A program made the translations under genes and the position numbers. Source: Sporomusa ovata DSM 2662 (GTDB taxonomy: Bacteria > Bacillota > Negativicutes > Sporomusales > Sporomusaceae). From it: a stretch of 64,000 nt of DNA. The stretch lies in assembly GCF_000445445.1 (NCBI RefSeq), contig NZ_ASXP01000003.1:868001-932000 (forward strand), written 5' to 3'. Under the pieces are notes generated by a model, which saw only the letters and a list, made by a program, of their open reading frames with translations, was not told the origin of the DNA and ran no database searches. Of this stretch, positions 1-8,346 are shown piece by piece (position 1 is the first letter of the stretch; each line of letters starts with the position of its first letter).

Positions 1-233
1 GCCTGCTGCTGGGCCATACTGGCGGCAACAGCGTGAGCACTTGAGCAAATTCCGCAAATACGTTGGGTAAGTAGCGCCGCATCCCGCGGGTCACGGCCTG
101 TCAACATATTTTCAAACCCTCTGAATAAGTGCGCTCCCAGCCACGCATCTACGATTTGGCCATTTTGTACGTCGACATCTGCTCGTAGCGGCTCATGAAT
201 ACGGGTTACCGGGAAAATTGTCTGCACAGTCAT
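1..233 (-). CDS. NiFe hydrogenase large subunit, N-terminal part (cut by window edge)
   Basis: The reverse strand from the ATG at 233 reads a typical NiFe hydrogenase large-subunit N-terminus: MTVQTIFPVTRIHEPL, then a GAHLFRGFENML segment, and the L1 motif RICGICSSAHAVAA. Its two cysteines are the first pair of Ni ligands. The catalytic subunit splits or makes H2. Only about 77 residues are visible and the C-terminal DPCxxCxxH-type motif lies outside. The ribosome binding site AGGAGG sits inside the last codons of the upstream small-subunit gene, 9 nt before this ATG, so the two genes are co-transcribed and probably translationally coupled. The subunit has no signal of its own and should be exported with the Tat-signal-bearing small subunit. 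Identification is firm; the exact hydrogenase group cannot be judged from this fragment. Confidence 0.9.
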   Translation of the reverse strand, partial: MTVQTIFPVTRIHEPLRADVDVQNGQIVDAWLGAHLFRGFENMLTGRDPRDAALLTQRICGICSSAHAVAASMAQQQ

Positions 234-239
234 GGCGGA

Positions 240-1475
240 CTACCTCCTGTGTTTTTGCCCTGGACGAAAGAAGTCAACGACTTTCTGCCGCAAAGAACGG
301 GGTAGTTTACGTTTAACCTCACTCCGTTGCAGGCGTTTGCTTTCACTGATGAGTGCGTTTTGCTGACGAATTAGATCATCAAGCTCTTGTTTAAGCTGCT
401 CTATGTTTTCCGGTGGGTCAGGTTCATGGGGTTTTGTGCCGTCAAGCCAGTGCTTGCCTATTCGCTTGGCAACAACACCGGTAATAAGGTGGGCACCAAC
501 AGCCGCTACTCCCAGGCCAGCTGCTGCAGCGCCAAATTTCTTAACATTAAGTGCTCCCAGGGGTGTTTGCACATCGGGGAGATGGTTATAAAAGGGCATG
601 GAACTGTCGGGAAAACCTGGGTTGGCGCAGCCGATACAAGGTGCTCCTGCTCTGACCGGCCAGTTGACATAGTGATTCCATTGCCGTCTCGGACAGTCAG
701 CATGCGTAATCGGCCCTTTGCAGCCCACCTTATATAAGCAGCCACTTTCACCAGGGAAAGAGGCAAAAATTCCGTCTTCGAATTGCTGGCGTCGCTGGCA
801 CAAGTCGTGGATGGTCTGTCCAAAAAATAGCTTAGGACGGTTATAGCTGTCCAGTTCAGGCAAGCCATACATAATAAGATGGCTAAAAGTGCCTGTCATC
901 CAGTCAGGGTTTGCCGGACAGCCCGGAATATTAATAACTGGCTGTTTAATTACTTCCCACACTCCCTTTGCTCCTCCCGGATTGGGATAAGCTGCCGCCG
1001 GGCCGCCAAAACAAGCACAGGTTCCGACAGCGATAATATGTTTGGCCTTAGGTGCTATTTCCTGCAGAGCCGCTATGCCGGTAACCATCTGATTACCACG
1101 CATAAAAACATGATTATACCGGCCGTTATCGGCTGTCATAACCGCACCTTCGATTACCAGCCAGAACTTACCCGCATCCTTTTCCACCGTATCCAGCAGC
1201 ATCTGTACGGCCTCTGAGCCCTGAGCCGCGTTGAGCAGCCAGTGATAACGCATATCTACCATATTGGTAAGCACTTGATAAACAGTTGGATTAACTGCAT
1301 TATCAAGGGAAATGGAATTGCCGGTGCAAGATCCGAGTTCCAGCCAAATTACAGGCGGTTTGGTTAGCTTACCCTCAGCAAATGCATGGCGCATAAGAGG
1401 CACTAGCTGATCGGTTAGGTTGGCGGTCAACACAGTAGCAGTACATAATTTGAGAAATTCTCGCCTGGTAAGCAT
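240..1475 (-). CDS. NiFe hydrogenase small subunit, Tat-exported and membrane-anchored
   Basis: Electron-transfer subunit carrying three Fe-S clusters. Residues 1-34 are a Tat signal (RREFLK). Distal cluster ligands are H223, C226, C246 and C252; medial ligands are C261, C280 and C283. The proximal site has C50, C153 and C186, but the usual second Cys of the CxxC pair is Asn53 (CTGN). Residues 310-335 form a hydrophobic helix, which fits a C-terminal membrane anchor. It is followed by an unusual charged tail of about 70 residues with coiled-coil character. At 411 residues it is longer than many family members. The gene precedes the large subunit by 6 bp. H2 uptake outside the membrane is the likely role; the electron partner (a cytochrome b or other membrane subunit) is not in the window. 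Confidence 0.93.
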   Translation of the reverse strand: MLTRREFLKLCTATVLTANLTDQLVPLMRHAFAEGKLTKPPVIWLELGSCTGNSISLDNAVNPTVYQVLTNMVDMRYHWLLNAAQGSEAVQMLLDTVEKDAGKFWLVIEGAVMTADNGRYNHVFMRGNQMVTGIAALQEIAPKAKHIIAVGTCACFGGPAAAYPNPGGAKGVWEVIKQPVINIPGCPANPDWMTGTFSHLIMYGLPELDSYNRPKLFFGQTIHDLCQRRQQFEDGIFASFPGESGCLYKVGCKGPITHADCPRRQWNHYVNWPVRAGAPCIGCANPGFPDSSMPFYNHLPDVQTPLGALNVKKFGAAAAGLGVAAVGAHLITGVVAKRIGKHWLDGTKPHEPDPPENIEQLKQELDDLIRQQNALISESKRLQRSEVKRKLPRSLRQKVVDFFRPGQKHRR

Positions 1476-1588
1476 TGACTTCCTCCTTGGCAGACAATTC
1501 TTTACTGCAACTATACATCCAGCGTATTAAAGATTTACGGAATACATAGCAATGTTAATTTTCCCACATTTGGTTTATCTATGTAGAA

Positions 1589-1620
1589 AAAGGGATATGC
1601 CTGTACGGCACATCCCTTAA
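1589..1620 (-). terminator. Intrinsic terminator of the peptidase gene
   Basis: An inverted repeat (AAGGGATATGCC / GGCACATCCCTTAA, one mismatch) overlaps the stop codon of the metallopeptidase gene. It is followed on the minus strand by a run of five T. It should end transcription of the 2498-to-1617 gene before the hydrogenase operon. Confidence 0.75.
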
Positions 1621-2498
1621 TTAGCGATTTTGCTATATTCTTTCATATTACCTTTTGCCCAAAGATGAACCATGGTTTCATAGGTAACGTAATCCATACC
1701 AAGCGATTTTTCAATCGCTTTATTAACCTTTTCACCAGCTTTAAGGTAGCCCAATACTTGACTAAGCTTGGCCTCACCGTGAACTTCGGCAATATAGCGT
1801 ACTGCTGCCAGTGATTGGCGATAAGCCAGCGCTTGATTGGATAATCCGTCGAAATCACCGTCAAGTTCGTTCATAGAATATAACTTTCCTGCTAAACGAT
1901 TATCTGCATTCACCCATTCATAGTTATTAACCTTATATTCAACATATTGGGCTAAACCCTCAGTAAACCAGCGGGTATAATTACCTCTGGCCAAATGATC
2001 CAGAACCAGGTGGGTATATTCATGCGCCAGCGGCCCGGTAGTAATAAACTCCTCGACCGACTGACTATTTTTAAGCCATGCCTTAGGTGACAAAATCTGA
2101 ATAACCCCGCCCCAGTAAAAACCCATGGCATTTGATTCTCCGGCCCAACCGAAGGCCGTTTTCATAGCTTGACGGTCAGAATAGATCAGAATAAGCGCTT
2201 TGCCTTTAGGAGCATATTTGAGCGTTGCCGTCACCGGCTCGTAAGCCGCTTCCGCCGCCGCTGCTACCATAGCTACCATGTCGGCATCACTTTCCGTATA
2301 GCGAATAACAAAATGCGGCGTTTCCTGGGCCAGCATGTCTTTGGTCTGATAATTAATTTTAAGAGCAACTGCCTGCCGTGCCAGAGGGTACAGCCACAGT
2401 TGCGGGTGAATCGGTACCATACTGACAAACAGACCAGCCAAAACCAGGCCAACAACTGCCGGCACACCGCCAGGAATCATTTGCAAAAATGTACGCAT
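1617..2498 (-). CDS. Membrane-anchored MA-type (gluzincin) metallopeptidase
   Basis: A 293-residue protein with one N-terminal membrane segment (about residues 11-30) and an extracytoplasmic catalytic domain. It contains the zinc motif HEYTH at residues 159-163 and a downstream WFTEGLAQYVE in which E180 is the probable third ligand, the HExxH...E arrangement of gluzincins. It matches the short peptidase-MA-like family found in many Firmicutes. The substrate is unknown. It is monocistronic, with its own terminator overlapping the stop codon and a good ribosome binding site (AAAGGAGGA) just upstream. No partner gene suggests a pathway. Confidence 0.75.
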   Translation of the reverse strand: MRTFLQMIPGGVPAVVGLVLAGLFVSMVPIHPQLWLYPLARQAVALKINYQTKDMLAQETPHFVIRYTESDADMVAMVAAAAEAAYEPVTATLKYAPKGKALILIYSDRQAMKTAFGWAGESNAMGFYWGGVIQILSPKAWLKNSQSVEEFITTGPLAHEYTHLVLDHLARGNYTRWFTEGLAQYVEYKVNNYEWVNADNRLAGKLYSMNELDGDFDGLSNQALAYRQSLAAVRYIAEVHGEAKLSQVLGYLKAGEKVNKAIEKSLGMDYVTYETMVHLWAKGNMKEYSKIAN

Positions 2499-2593
2499 GA
2501 TTTGCTGTCCTCCTTTCTAAGCAAGTAAAGGACATTATATCATGCGTACAAGTTTACTTCTACAGGTTTTTTATGTAAAGACGAATCTCTCTT

Positions 2594-3262
2594 TTACTTC
2601 TCTTTCTTGCTGCTTGGTGGAACACTACCCGCAATTGCTAGGCCAGCACTTGTTCCCAGGCGGATAGCTCCGGCAGCAATAAGTTCTTTAGCCTGTTCCA
2701 GGGTACGAATACCACCTGAGGCCTTAATGCCGATTTTGTCACCAATAATCTGTTTGAGCAACTGAATATCTTCTACCGTAGCACCGCCTGGTCCAAACCC
2801 TGTTGAGGTTTTGACAAACTGAGCCCCTGCTTCCAGCACAGCCTGACAAGCACGGCGTTTCTCATCATCGGTTAATAAACCGGTCTCAATAATGACCTTG
2901 ACTACAGCACCGTCAGCGACTTCGATCACCTGTTTTATGTCATCGGTTACGGCTTCCCATAACCCAGCCTTGGCTGCACCGATATGTATGACCATATCCA
3001 GTTCATTGGCCTTGCGCAGTACTGCTTCTTTGGCCTCTGCTGCCTTAGCGCTGGTGAAAGTAGCCCCCAGCGGAAATCCGATAACAGTGGCTGTTTTCAC
3101 ACCTGTACCGGCCAGACAATGGGCCGCCAAATCCACATAGATGGGGTTTACGCACACAGCAGCAAACTTATACTGCTCTGCTTCCTCACATAATTTGATA
3201 ATGTCCTCTACTGCAGCTCCTGGCTTGAGCAACGTATGATCAATATAACTTGCCAAATTCAT
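2594..3262 (-). CDS. deoC: Deoxyribose-phosphate aldolase
   Basis: A 222-residue TIM-barrel class I aldolase that splits 2-deoxyribose-5-phosphate into glyceraldehyde-3-phosphate and acetaldehyde in deoxynucleoside catabolism. The Schiff-base lysine is K151 in FVKTSTGF. The second active-site lysine is in VVKVIIET (K122), and the acidic residue is D89 in NELDMVIHIG. Length and the YIDHTLLKP start match the DeoC family. No other nucleoside catabolic gene is adjacent. It lies between the PerR-like regulator upstream and the metallopeptidase downstream, all on the minus strand, but gaps of 84 and 95 bp make a shared transcript uncertain. Confidence 0.95.
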   Translation of the reverse strand: MNLASYIDHTLLKPGAAVEDIIKLCEEAEQYKFAAVCVNPIYVDLAAHCLAGTGVKTATVIGFPLGATFTSAKAAEAKEAVLRKANELDMVIHIGAAKAGLWEAVTDDIKQVIEVADGAVVKVIIETGLLTDDEKRRACQAVLEAGAQFVKTSTGFGPGGATVEDIQLLKQIIGDKIGIKASGGIRTLEQAKELIAAGAIRLGTSAGLAIAGSVPPSSKKEK

Positions 3263-3346
3263 ATTCGTAACCTGCCTTAAAATGAAATAGCGAAAGACTG
3301 CCTATATCCGGCAATCGTTGCGTAAATCTGTTCTCTTACTGGGCGG

Positions 3347-3778
3347 CTAACTTACTGCCGCAGCTGCGCCCTGGCACTTGGGGCAAATACCATAAAAGTA
3401 AAACTGTTGGCCCTGGATAGTATAATTAGTTGTAGCTGAAACCTGCTCAATAAATCCGGCAGAGTCTATGCCGAACAGGTCATCCACACGTCCACAGCTC
3501 ATACAACGGATATGTGGGTGATTGCTTGTATTGGCGTCATAACGAAAACTATCTTCGCCAACATTAAGAACCTGTACCAGTTCCAAGGTTTTTAAAATCT
3601 CGATTGTTTTGTAAACAGTTGCCAAACTCATTGTTGGATACACCGGCTGAAGCTCATTGTAAATCATTTCCGCACTGGGATGAGCTTTCGTAGCAACTAA
3701 AACACTATAAATCGCCAGTCGCTGCGGCGTAACTTTGAACCCCTTATCCCTCAACAAAGATGTAACACAAATATCCAC
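3347..3778 (-). CDS. Fur-family repressor, PerR-like
   Basis: A 143-residue Fur-family regulator: an N-terminal winged helix (VTPQRLAIYSVL, residues 17-28) and a C-terminal dimerisation domain. Structural zinc ligands C92/C95 (CMSCG) and C132/C135 (CPKC) are present. The segment RYDANTSNHPHIRC resembles the regulatory metal site of PerR, which senses peroxide through Fe-dependent histidine oxidation; assignment to PerR rather than Fur or Zur is inferred from that resemblance. An AT-rich Fur-like palindrome upstream (3812-3828) would allow autoregulation. The genes it controls are not identifiable here. Confidence 0.85.
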   Translation of the reverse strand: MDICVTSLLRDKGFKVTPQRLAIYSVLVATKAHPSAEMIYNELQPVYPTMSLATVYKTIEILKTLELVQVLNVGEDSFRYDANTSNHPHIRCMSCGRVDDLFGIDSAGFIEQVSATTNYTIQGQQFYFYGICPKCQGAAAAVS

Positions 3779-3811
3779 GAATTTCCCCTACCCTTACTAC
3801 AAATTACCACC

Positions 3812-3828
3812 GGAAAATAATTATTGAA
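3812..3828. promoter_or_regulatory. Possible Fur/PerR box
   Basis: The AT-rich imperfect palindrome GAAAATAATTATTGAAT lies about 35 bp upstream of the Fur-family gene and resembles a 7-1-7 Fur-type box. Such boxes are easily produced by chance in AT-rich DNA, so this is a weak call based mainly on position. Confidence 0.25.
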
Positions 3829-3900
3829 TAGTTCTTTTTTTATTCTACATCGTAATAATTAAGGCGTCAAGGATTTTTATGAAAATAATTTTTATGTACT

Positions 3901-3945
3901 AAAAAGGGTAAAATTTTGCATAAAAATACAAAATTCTACCCTTTT
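3901..3945 (-). terminator. Terminator of the coat-protein genes
   Basis: A long stem (AAAAGGGTA.AATTTTG / CAAAATT.TACCCTTTT) sits 27 bp downstream of the CotF-like gene with a T-rich flank on the minus strand. It separates the coat genes from the PerR-like gene. Confidence 0.8.
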
Positions 3946-3971
3946 ATATTCCCAACTTTTTTTGCAGAATA

Positions 3972-4280
3972 CTACTGCCCCTGACTAAATTTGGATTGAA
4001 CCTGCGCAATATCTTGCGGATTGGCGTTTTTAACGTTGTAATAGCCTTTTTGCTGCATTAAGTCATAAATTTGTTTTTCTTGATTATGGACATCACCAAG
4101 AATAGTCAAATAGTCCCGGCGGAGAGTATCACTTGAGGACTCCAGAGCAAATGTATTAACAGCAGCGGCTGTATATTTTGCTTCATTAAGAGCAATCTGC
4201 AATAGCTCACGTTCTGAAAGACTAACACCTTGACCACTCATACCGCTTTGTGTGGTTTGTTGCTGGCCCATTTGTGCCAT
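3972..4280 (-). CDS. CotF-family spore coat protein
   Basis: A 102-residue protein. A Gln/Ser-rich N-terminus (residues 1-20) precedes a helical ferritin-like CotF domain (SERELLQIALNEAKYTAAAV to EKQIYDLMQQKGYY). CotF-type proteins are structural components of the spore coat. It follows the small related gene at 4294 by 13 bp with the same orientation, and both end at the terminator at 3901-3945. The pair is the clearest sign of a sporulating organism in this window. No sigma-factor promoter could be assigned with confidence. Confidence 0.85.
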   Translation of the reverse strand: MAQMGQQQTTQSGMSGQGVSLSERELLQIALNEAKYTAAAVNTFALESSSDTLRRDYLTILGDVHNQEKQIYDLMQQKGYYNVKNANPQDIAQVQSKFSQGQ

Positions 4281-4293
4281 ATTATCACCTCAA

Positions 4294-4491
4294 TTATTGT
4301 AAATTTTGGCCTGCGTTTAAATGTTTGCTCATAGTTTGCAAATGCTGCTGGCTCTTCTGAGAAGCTTGTTGGAAAAGCTGTTTTGTCTGAGTATCCTGTA
4401 CACTGCTGGCAAAGTAATTCATTGTTTTAGTACAGTTTTGTTCCATACCCAGAAAATCCTCAAGATGCATCAGTTCTTTGGATGATAGCAC
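4294..4491 (-). CDS. Small coat-associated protein, CotF-operon partner
   Basis: A 65-residue helical protein encoded directly before the CotF gene. I chose the GTG at 4491 because a run of six G sits 6 nt upstream; an upstream extension to 4560 would put this ribosome binding site inside the coding region. The sequence (LMHLEDFLGMEQNCTKTMNYFA, then a Gln-rich helix ending HLNAGQNLQ) resembles the short spore coat or CotF-associated proteins often paired with CotF in Firmicutes. The product is probably a spore coat component; no enzymatic motif is visible. Confidence 0.7.
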   Translation of the reverse strand: MLSSKELMHLEDFLGMEQNCTKTMNYFASSVQDTQTKQLFQQASQKSQQHLQTMSKHLNAGQNLQ

Positions 4492-4687
4492 ACATATCCC
4501 CCCTTTGCGGTTTATCTGATAACCAGGCTGCTCTACCACTCCTATTAGGAGAAAGAGCAACTAAGTCCCGGGATAAGTTAGACTAAACTCTAGTTGAGGG
4601 TTAAACTCCTCACTAAAGATAAGACTTACTATATCACCCATAGAATGTGCACAAATTCCAGTTATTATTCCAGTTCTGGATATTTTA

Positions 4688-7078
4688 TTAACTTTGCTTA
4701 TGGCACTCCACGCGATTACGACCCTGCTGTTTCGCACAATAAAGTGCCTGATCGGCAGCATCAATCAACTCTGTTTTTGGCTCGGCCCAGTTACTGCAAC
4801 TTTCAAAAGTGGCTACCCCCAAACTGATGGTAATATTAATTATTGTGTCACCAACCTCAAAGCTGGCACTTTCAATATCCGTGCGGAAGCTCTCCGCCAA
4901 CCGCATTGCCTCCTCCAGACAAGTTTCCGGCAAGACCACCGCAAATTCCTCGCCACCATACCGTGCAAGCATATCAGTTGGGCGAAAGCCTTCTTTAATT
5001 ACTGTTCCCATTCGCTGCAAGATAGTGTCACCGGCCAAATGCCCCCACGTGTCATTGACCTTCTTGAAGAAATCAATATCCAGCATAATCAGGCTTAACG
5101 GTCGATGATAACTTAGGGTACGGTTAATCTCACGCTCTAGTACCACCTCAAACTGGCGGCGATTGGCCAGTCGGGTCAAGGGATCAGTCAACGCCATGGC
5201 TTGGAAGTGGTCATATAGATATGCCCGCTCAAGCCCAATGGCAGTTTGACTGGCAACGGTGCTGAGCACAAGATCTTTACTTGGCGGAATTTCTTGCATC
5301 GGATCATTCCACCCAAGCACAATTAAGCCTTGCAGTTTACCACTTGCCAGAAGCGGCAGGATATTGAGGCGCCGCGACAAGAGTACCGACATAGTAATAA
5401 GTCCCCGTTGCGTCTCCTCATAGGCGGTACCGTCATCCATACTACTAAGTCCACTCCAGGGCCAGGTCATTTTTCCGTCAGAAAATACATGCTGCAAATG
5501 ATCAATTTCGCGTTGTTCAAAACCAGTAGCAAACACCGGTTCGGTATGAATACCGTCATCCCGATAGTGCATGATGAAAGCCACAGCCCCATTGGCAGCA
5601 AATAAATTATAGAGTTTGTCGGTTACTCGGGTCAAAATAGTGGCCGGAGATTTCTGAATAGCCAACTCTTTGACAATATCATAAAGTAGGCTGAGTTCCG
5701 CAAAACTTTCCACCGTGGTTGCATACGCTCTGGCATTCTTAATGGCTTCTCCGGCATGATGGGAAAAAACACTCAAAAATTGGGCATCATGCTGAGAAAA
5801 ATCCTTTTCTTTACGGGAAAAAATCTCCAGCACACCAATAACATTGCCATTATGTCTGATTGGTGCACCTACCATCGACTTTAGCCCAGCCAGACTGACA
5901 GCTTCAATAATCCATTCCGGATAATCACTAATATAATCAACGACCAGCGGTTTTTTTTCGGTAAATACTTTTCCCATAAAGCTTCTTTCAGGACTGATTT
6001 TTTCTGGTGGTTTAAAGCTGCTAATATAAGCCATTATTTTTAGCGTTTTATTTTCCGCTAGTGCTAAATAGACATGGTCGCATTGAAACACTGTCCCAGT
6101 AGCAGATACAACCTGCTGGAGCATTCCCTCCAAGTCATGCTTACTGGCTAAGGTAGCACCTAGCTGGATGAAGGCTTGCTGCAGAATGCGTTCACTATCT
6201 TTAGTTTCTTTATACAAAGTCATATTCTTGGCGACCATAGACCTGAGTGAACGGTTAAGACGCGCAATACGCATATAGGGACGCACAATAGAGGTCTGCA
6301 GCAAAGATCTCAGCACACAATAATAGCCCATGATTTTGTACACATGTCCAAGAAAGTTGAAACTGTCATAAACATTATCATATAAGGTAAACGCCATCCC
6401 GGAAGCCAAGCTGCATACCAGACTGACCCGCAGCAAAAATACGGCTTGCTGTGACGGGTTACGGTGGCCGTACATATAAATAGCCAGGATATTAAGCAGC
6501 ATGGTCGTATATTCCAAAGCAAGCTTCGCCCAGGTTTGCCCCTGTTCCGGTATATACATAGGAATCAGAGAATGCTCAAACAGTACTACCAACACTATGC
6601 AGGCAGTAGTCATGCTAATTGTCACTGTCAGAAGGTACAGCCGGTGAAATACAGGGTTTTTACTGTGGCGCGGAATATAGGCGGCAGCTAACAATCCCGC
6701 ACCAGCCAGCATTTTGCTGATAATCCAAAACAACGAGGCCTTATTTTCGCTATTTACGGTAATAAAATCAGGCATTCCTTTATACGACAATAAATGAGCA
6801 AGGTCCAGCAAACCTACAGCCAAAAAAATCATAGCAATTAGCAGATCACGACTGTTTTTGGTTTGTGGCCAACCATACCACACTACAATAAATACACTTA
6901 TCCCGATTGCTATACAAATTATTTCACTAATTGAATGGATGATAAGATAGAGCTCATTATCATAAACAATATAGAAAACCTTAGGCAACCAGGATACTAT
7001 TCCTAAGATACCGATCAATACTGACGTAAGGGCAACTAATTGCAGGTTAGCTTTAATAGAATTAATTAACGACGACAC
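4688..7078 (-). CDS. Membrane diguanylate cyclase with MASE3, GAF and GGDEF domains
   Basis: A 796-residue c-di-GMP synthase. Residues 1-270 carry about eight membrane helices of the MASE3 sensory type, including the SYKGMPDF segment. Roughly residues 300-460 and 470-630 form two GAF-like domains, and residues 635-790 the GGDEF domain. The active site is GGEEF (RYGGEEFAVVLPE). An inhibitory-site RxxD (RPTD) lies five residues before it, so product feedback is expected. The start is a GTG with GGAGGG 11 nt upstream. It is divergent from an HD-GYP gene, pairing c-di-GMP synthesis with breakdown. The signal sensed is unknown. Confidence 0.92.
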   Translation of the reverse strand: MSSLINSIKANLQLVALTSVLIGILGIVSWLPKVFYIVYDNELYLIIHSISEIICIAIGISVFIVVWYGWPQTKNSRDLLIAMIFLAVGLLDLAHLLSYKGMPDFITVNSENKASLFWIISKMLAGAGLLAAAYIPRHSKNPVFHRLYLLTVTISMTTACIVLVVLFEHSLIPMYIPEQGQTWAKLALEYTTMLLNILAIYMYGHRNPSQQAVFLLRVSLVCSLASGMAFTLYDNVYDSFNFLGHVYKIMGYYCVLRSLLQTSIVRPYMRIARLNRSLRSMVAKNMTLYKETKDSERILQQAFIQLGATLASKHDLEGMLQQVVSATGTVFQCDHVYLALAENKTLKIMAYISSFKPPEKISPERSFMGKVFTEKKPLVVDYISDYPEWIIEAVSLAGLKSMVGAPIRHNGNVIGVLEIFSRKEKDFSQHDAQFLSVFSHHAGEAIKNARAYATTVESFAELSLLYDIVKELAIQKSPATILTRVTDKLYNLFAANGAVAFIMHYRDDGIHTEPVFATGFEQREIDHLQHVFSDGKMTWPWSGLSSMDDGTAYEETQRGLITMSVLLSRRLNILPLLASGKLQGLIVLGWNDPMQEIPPSKDLVLSTVASQTAIGLERAYLYDHFQAMALTDPLTRLANRRQFEVVLEREINRTLSYHRPLSLIMLDIDFFKKVNDTWGHLAGDTILQRMGTVIKEGFRPTDMLARYGGEEFAVVLPETCLEEAMRLAESFRTDIESASFEVGDTIINITISLGVATFESCSNWAEPKTELIDAADQALYCAKQQGRNRVECHKQS

Positions 7079-7273
7079 ATTTATCCCGTCCCTCCAACAA
7101 GGTAACTATTACCAACCATGTTACTAACATAATATGCCGCAATAAACAACAGTGTTCCTTATGTCAATATGTCAATATCAGACTAAAGTCCTAGATAACT
7201 AAGCGAAATACATATTTCTTTTCTAATTTTATTTATGTATAATAATGGTAGTCATAATAAGGAGGACTACCTT

Positions 7274-8311
7274 ATGCTTATTAATGAGATAAAAGCCGGT
7301 ATGGTACTGGCACGCGATATAATTGATGATAATGGCACTTTGCTTCTGGAAAAGGGCATTGCCCTTACTGAGTACTATATTACCCGGCTTACGCAGTTGG
7401 GAGTAACCACTATTCCTATTTATGATCCTTATGCAGCTGAGCTAAAAAAAACCAATGTAATTGCCCCGGAAGTCCGCGAGGAACTTACTTTGTGCTTCCG
7501 CTCGCTATTTTGTAAAAAAACTCAGGATATACTGGATTCCGGCCTGCGAACCATGTATTTGAAACAAATTCGACAAACGGTTAGCAAGGTTATTAATGAA
7601 ACTGAACGAAATCTGGGTCAGATTGTCAATGTGCAAGTACGTCAGCCTAATGAAACTGAAACCGACCATGCCATCAATGTATGCCTTATGTCAATAGCCA
7701 CCGGTCTTTATATTAAGCTGCCGCGCCCAGTCATTATGGATTTGGCGTTGGGAGCACTTTTTCATGATCTCGGTAAAATAGTTATGCCTGCTATTGATGG
7801 CTCGGTAGTCGACCCCGGGCGCTTGCATCCTGTTTATGGTCAGCAGCTTCTCATCAAAAACAAGGTCGGAGGCATCATATCCCGTATTGCGGCTGAACAT
7901 CATGAGCGTTATGATGGCCAAGGCTATCCTGCTGGTTTGGCTGGAAAAGAAATTCATCCATTGTCACGGTTAGTGACAATTGCTAATTACTTTGACAACA
8001 CTATGGCTGCTGCCGCTAAAACCGGCGAGTCACGCAGCACTATTATGATAAATATGCTGGCAAATGCCAATGCCCTGTTTGATATGTATCTGTTACGGGC
8101 CTTTTTCCATACTACACCTCTATATCCGGTCGGCTGTCTGGTCAGACTAAATACCAATCAAAAAGCTTACGTCATAAAAAACAAAGTACGCTTTGCACCT
8201 ACCCCAACAGTACAGATTGCCGAGCGGATTACCCGGGCAAACAGTCAGGGCCAAATTATCGATTTGGCCCTAAGACCCCAACTCACTATTGTTGATGTAA
8301 TTGCCGAGTAA
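7274..8311 (+). CDS. HD-GYP c-di-GMP phosphodiesterase
   Basis: A 345-residue protein that should hydrolyse c-di-GMP. The HD-GYP core is complete: HDLGK (about residues 170-174), HP..G, and HHERYDGQGYPAGLAGKEI with the diagnostic GYP, followed by a FD near the end of the core. The N-terminal 110 residues look like the DUF3391-type domain seen in such proteins (INEIKAGMVLARDI). The ATG at 7274 is preferred over the upstream one at 7235 because AAGGAGGAC lies just before it. It is transcribed away from the diguanylate cyclase at 4688-7078, and its 3' end faces the MATE gene across a shared terminator. Confidence 0.9.
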   Translation: MLINEIKAGMVLARDIIDDNGTLLLEKGIALTEYYITRLTQLGVTTIPIYDPYAAELKKTNVIAPEVREELTLCFRSLFCKKTQDILDSGLRTMYLKQIRQTVSKVINETERNLGQIVNVQVRQPNETETDHAINVCLMSIATGLYIKLPRPVIMDLALGALFHDLGKIVMPAIDGSVVDPGRLHPVYGQQLLIKNKVGGIISRIAAEHHERYDGQGYPAGLAGKEIHPLSRLVTIANYFDNTMAAAAKTGESRSTIMINMLANANALFDMYLLRAFFHTTPLYPVGCLVRLNTNQKAYVIKNKVRFAPTPTVQIAERITRANSQGQIIDLALRPQLTIVDVIAE

Positions 8312-8318
8312 AATAAAA

Positions 8319-8343
8319 ACGTCACGCAAAAATAGCGTGACGT
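8319..8343. terminator. Bidirectional terminator
   Basis: A perfect 9-bp stem (ACGTCACGC / GCGTGACGT) with a 7-nt AT loop lies in the 35-bp gap between the convergent HD-GYP and MATE genes. Confidence 0.8.
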
Positions 8344-8346
8344 TCG

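Noticed and set aside
506..868. 120-codon minus-strand frame within the hydrogenase small-subunit gene
   Set aside because: Out-of-frame shadow of a well-supported gene with no start signal.
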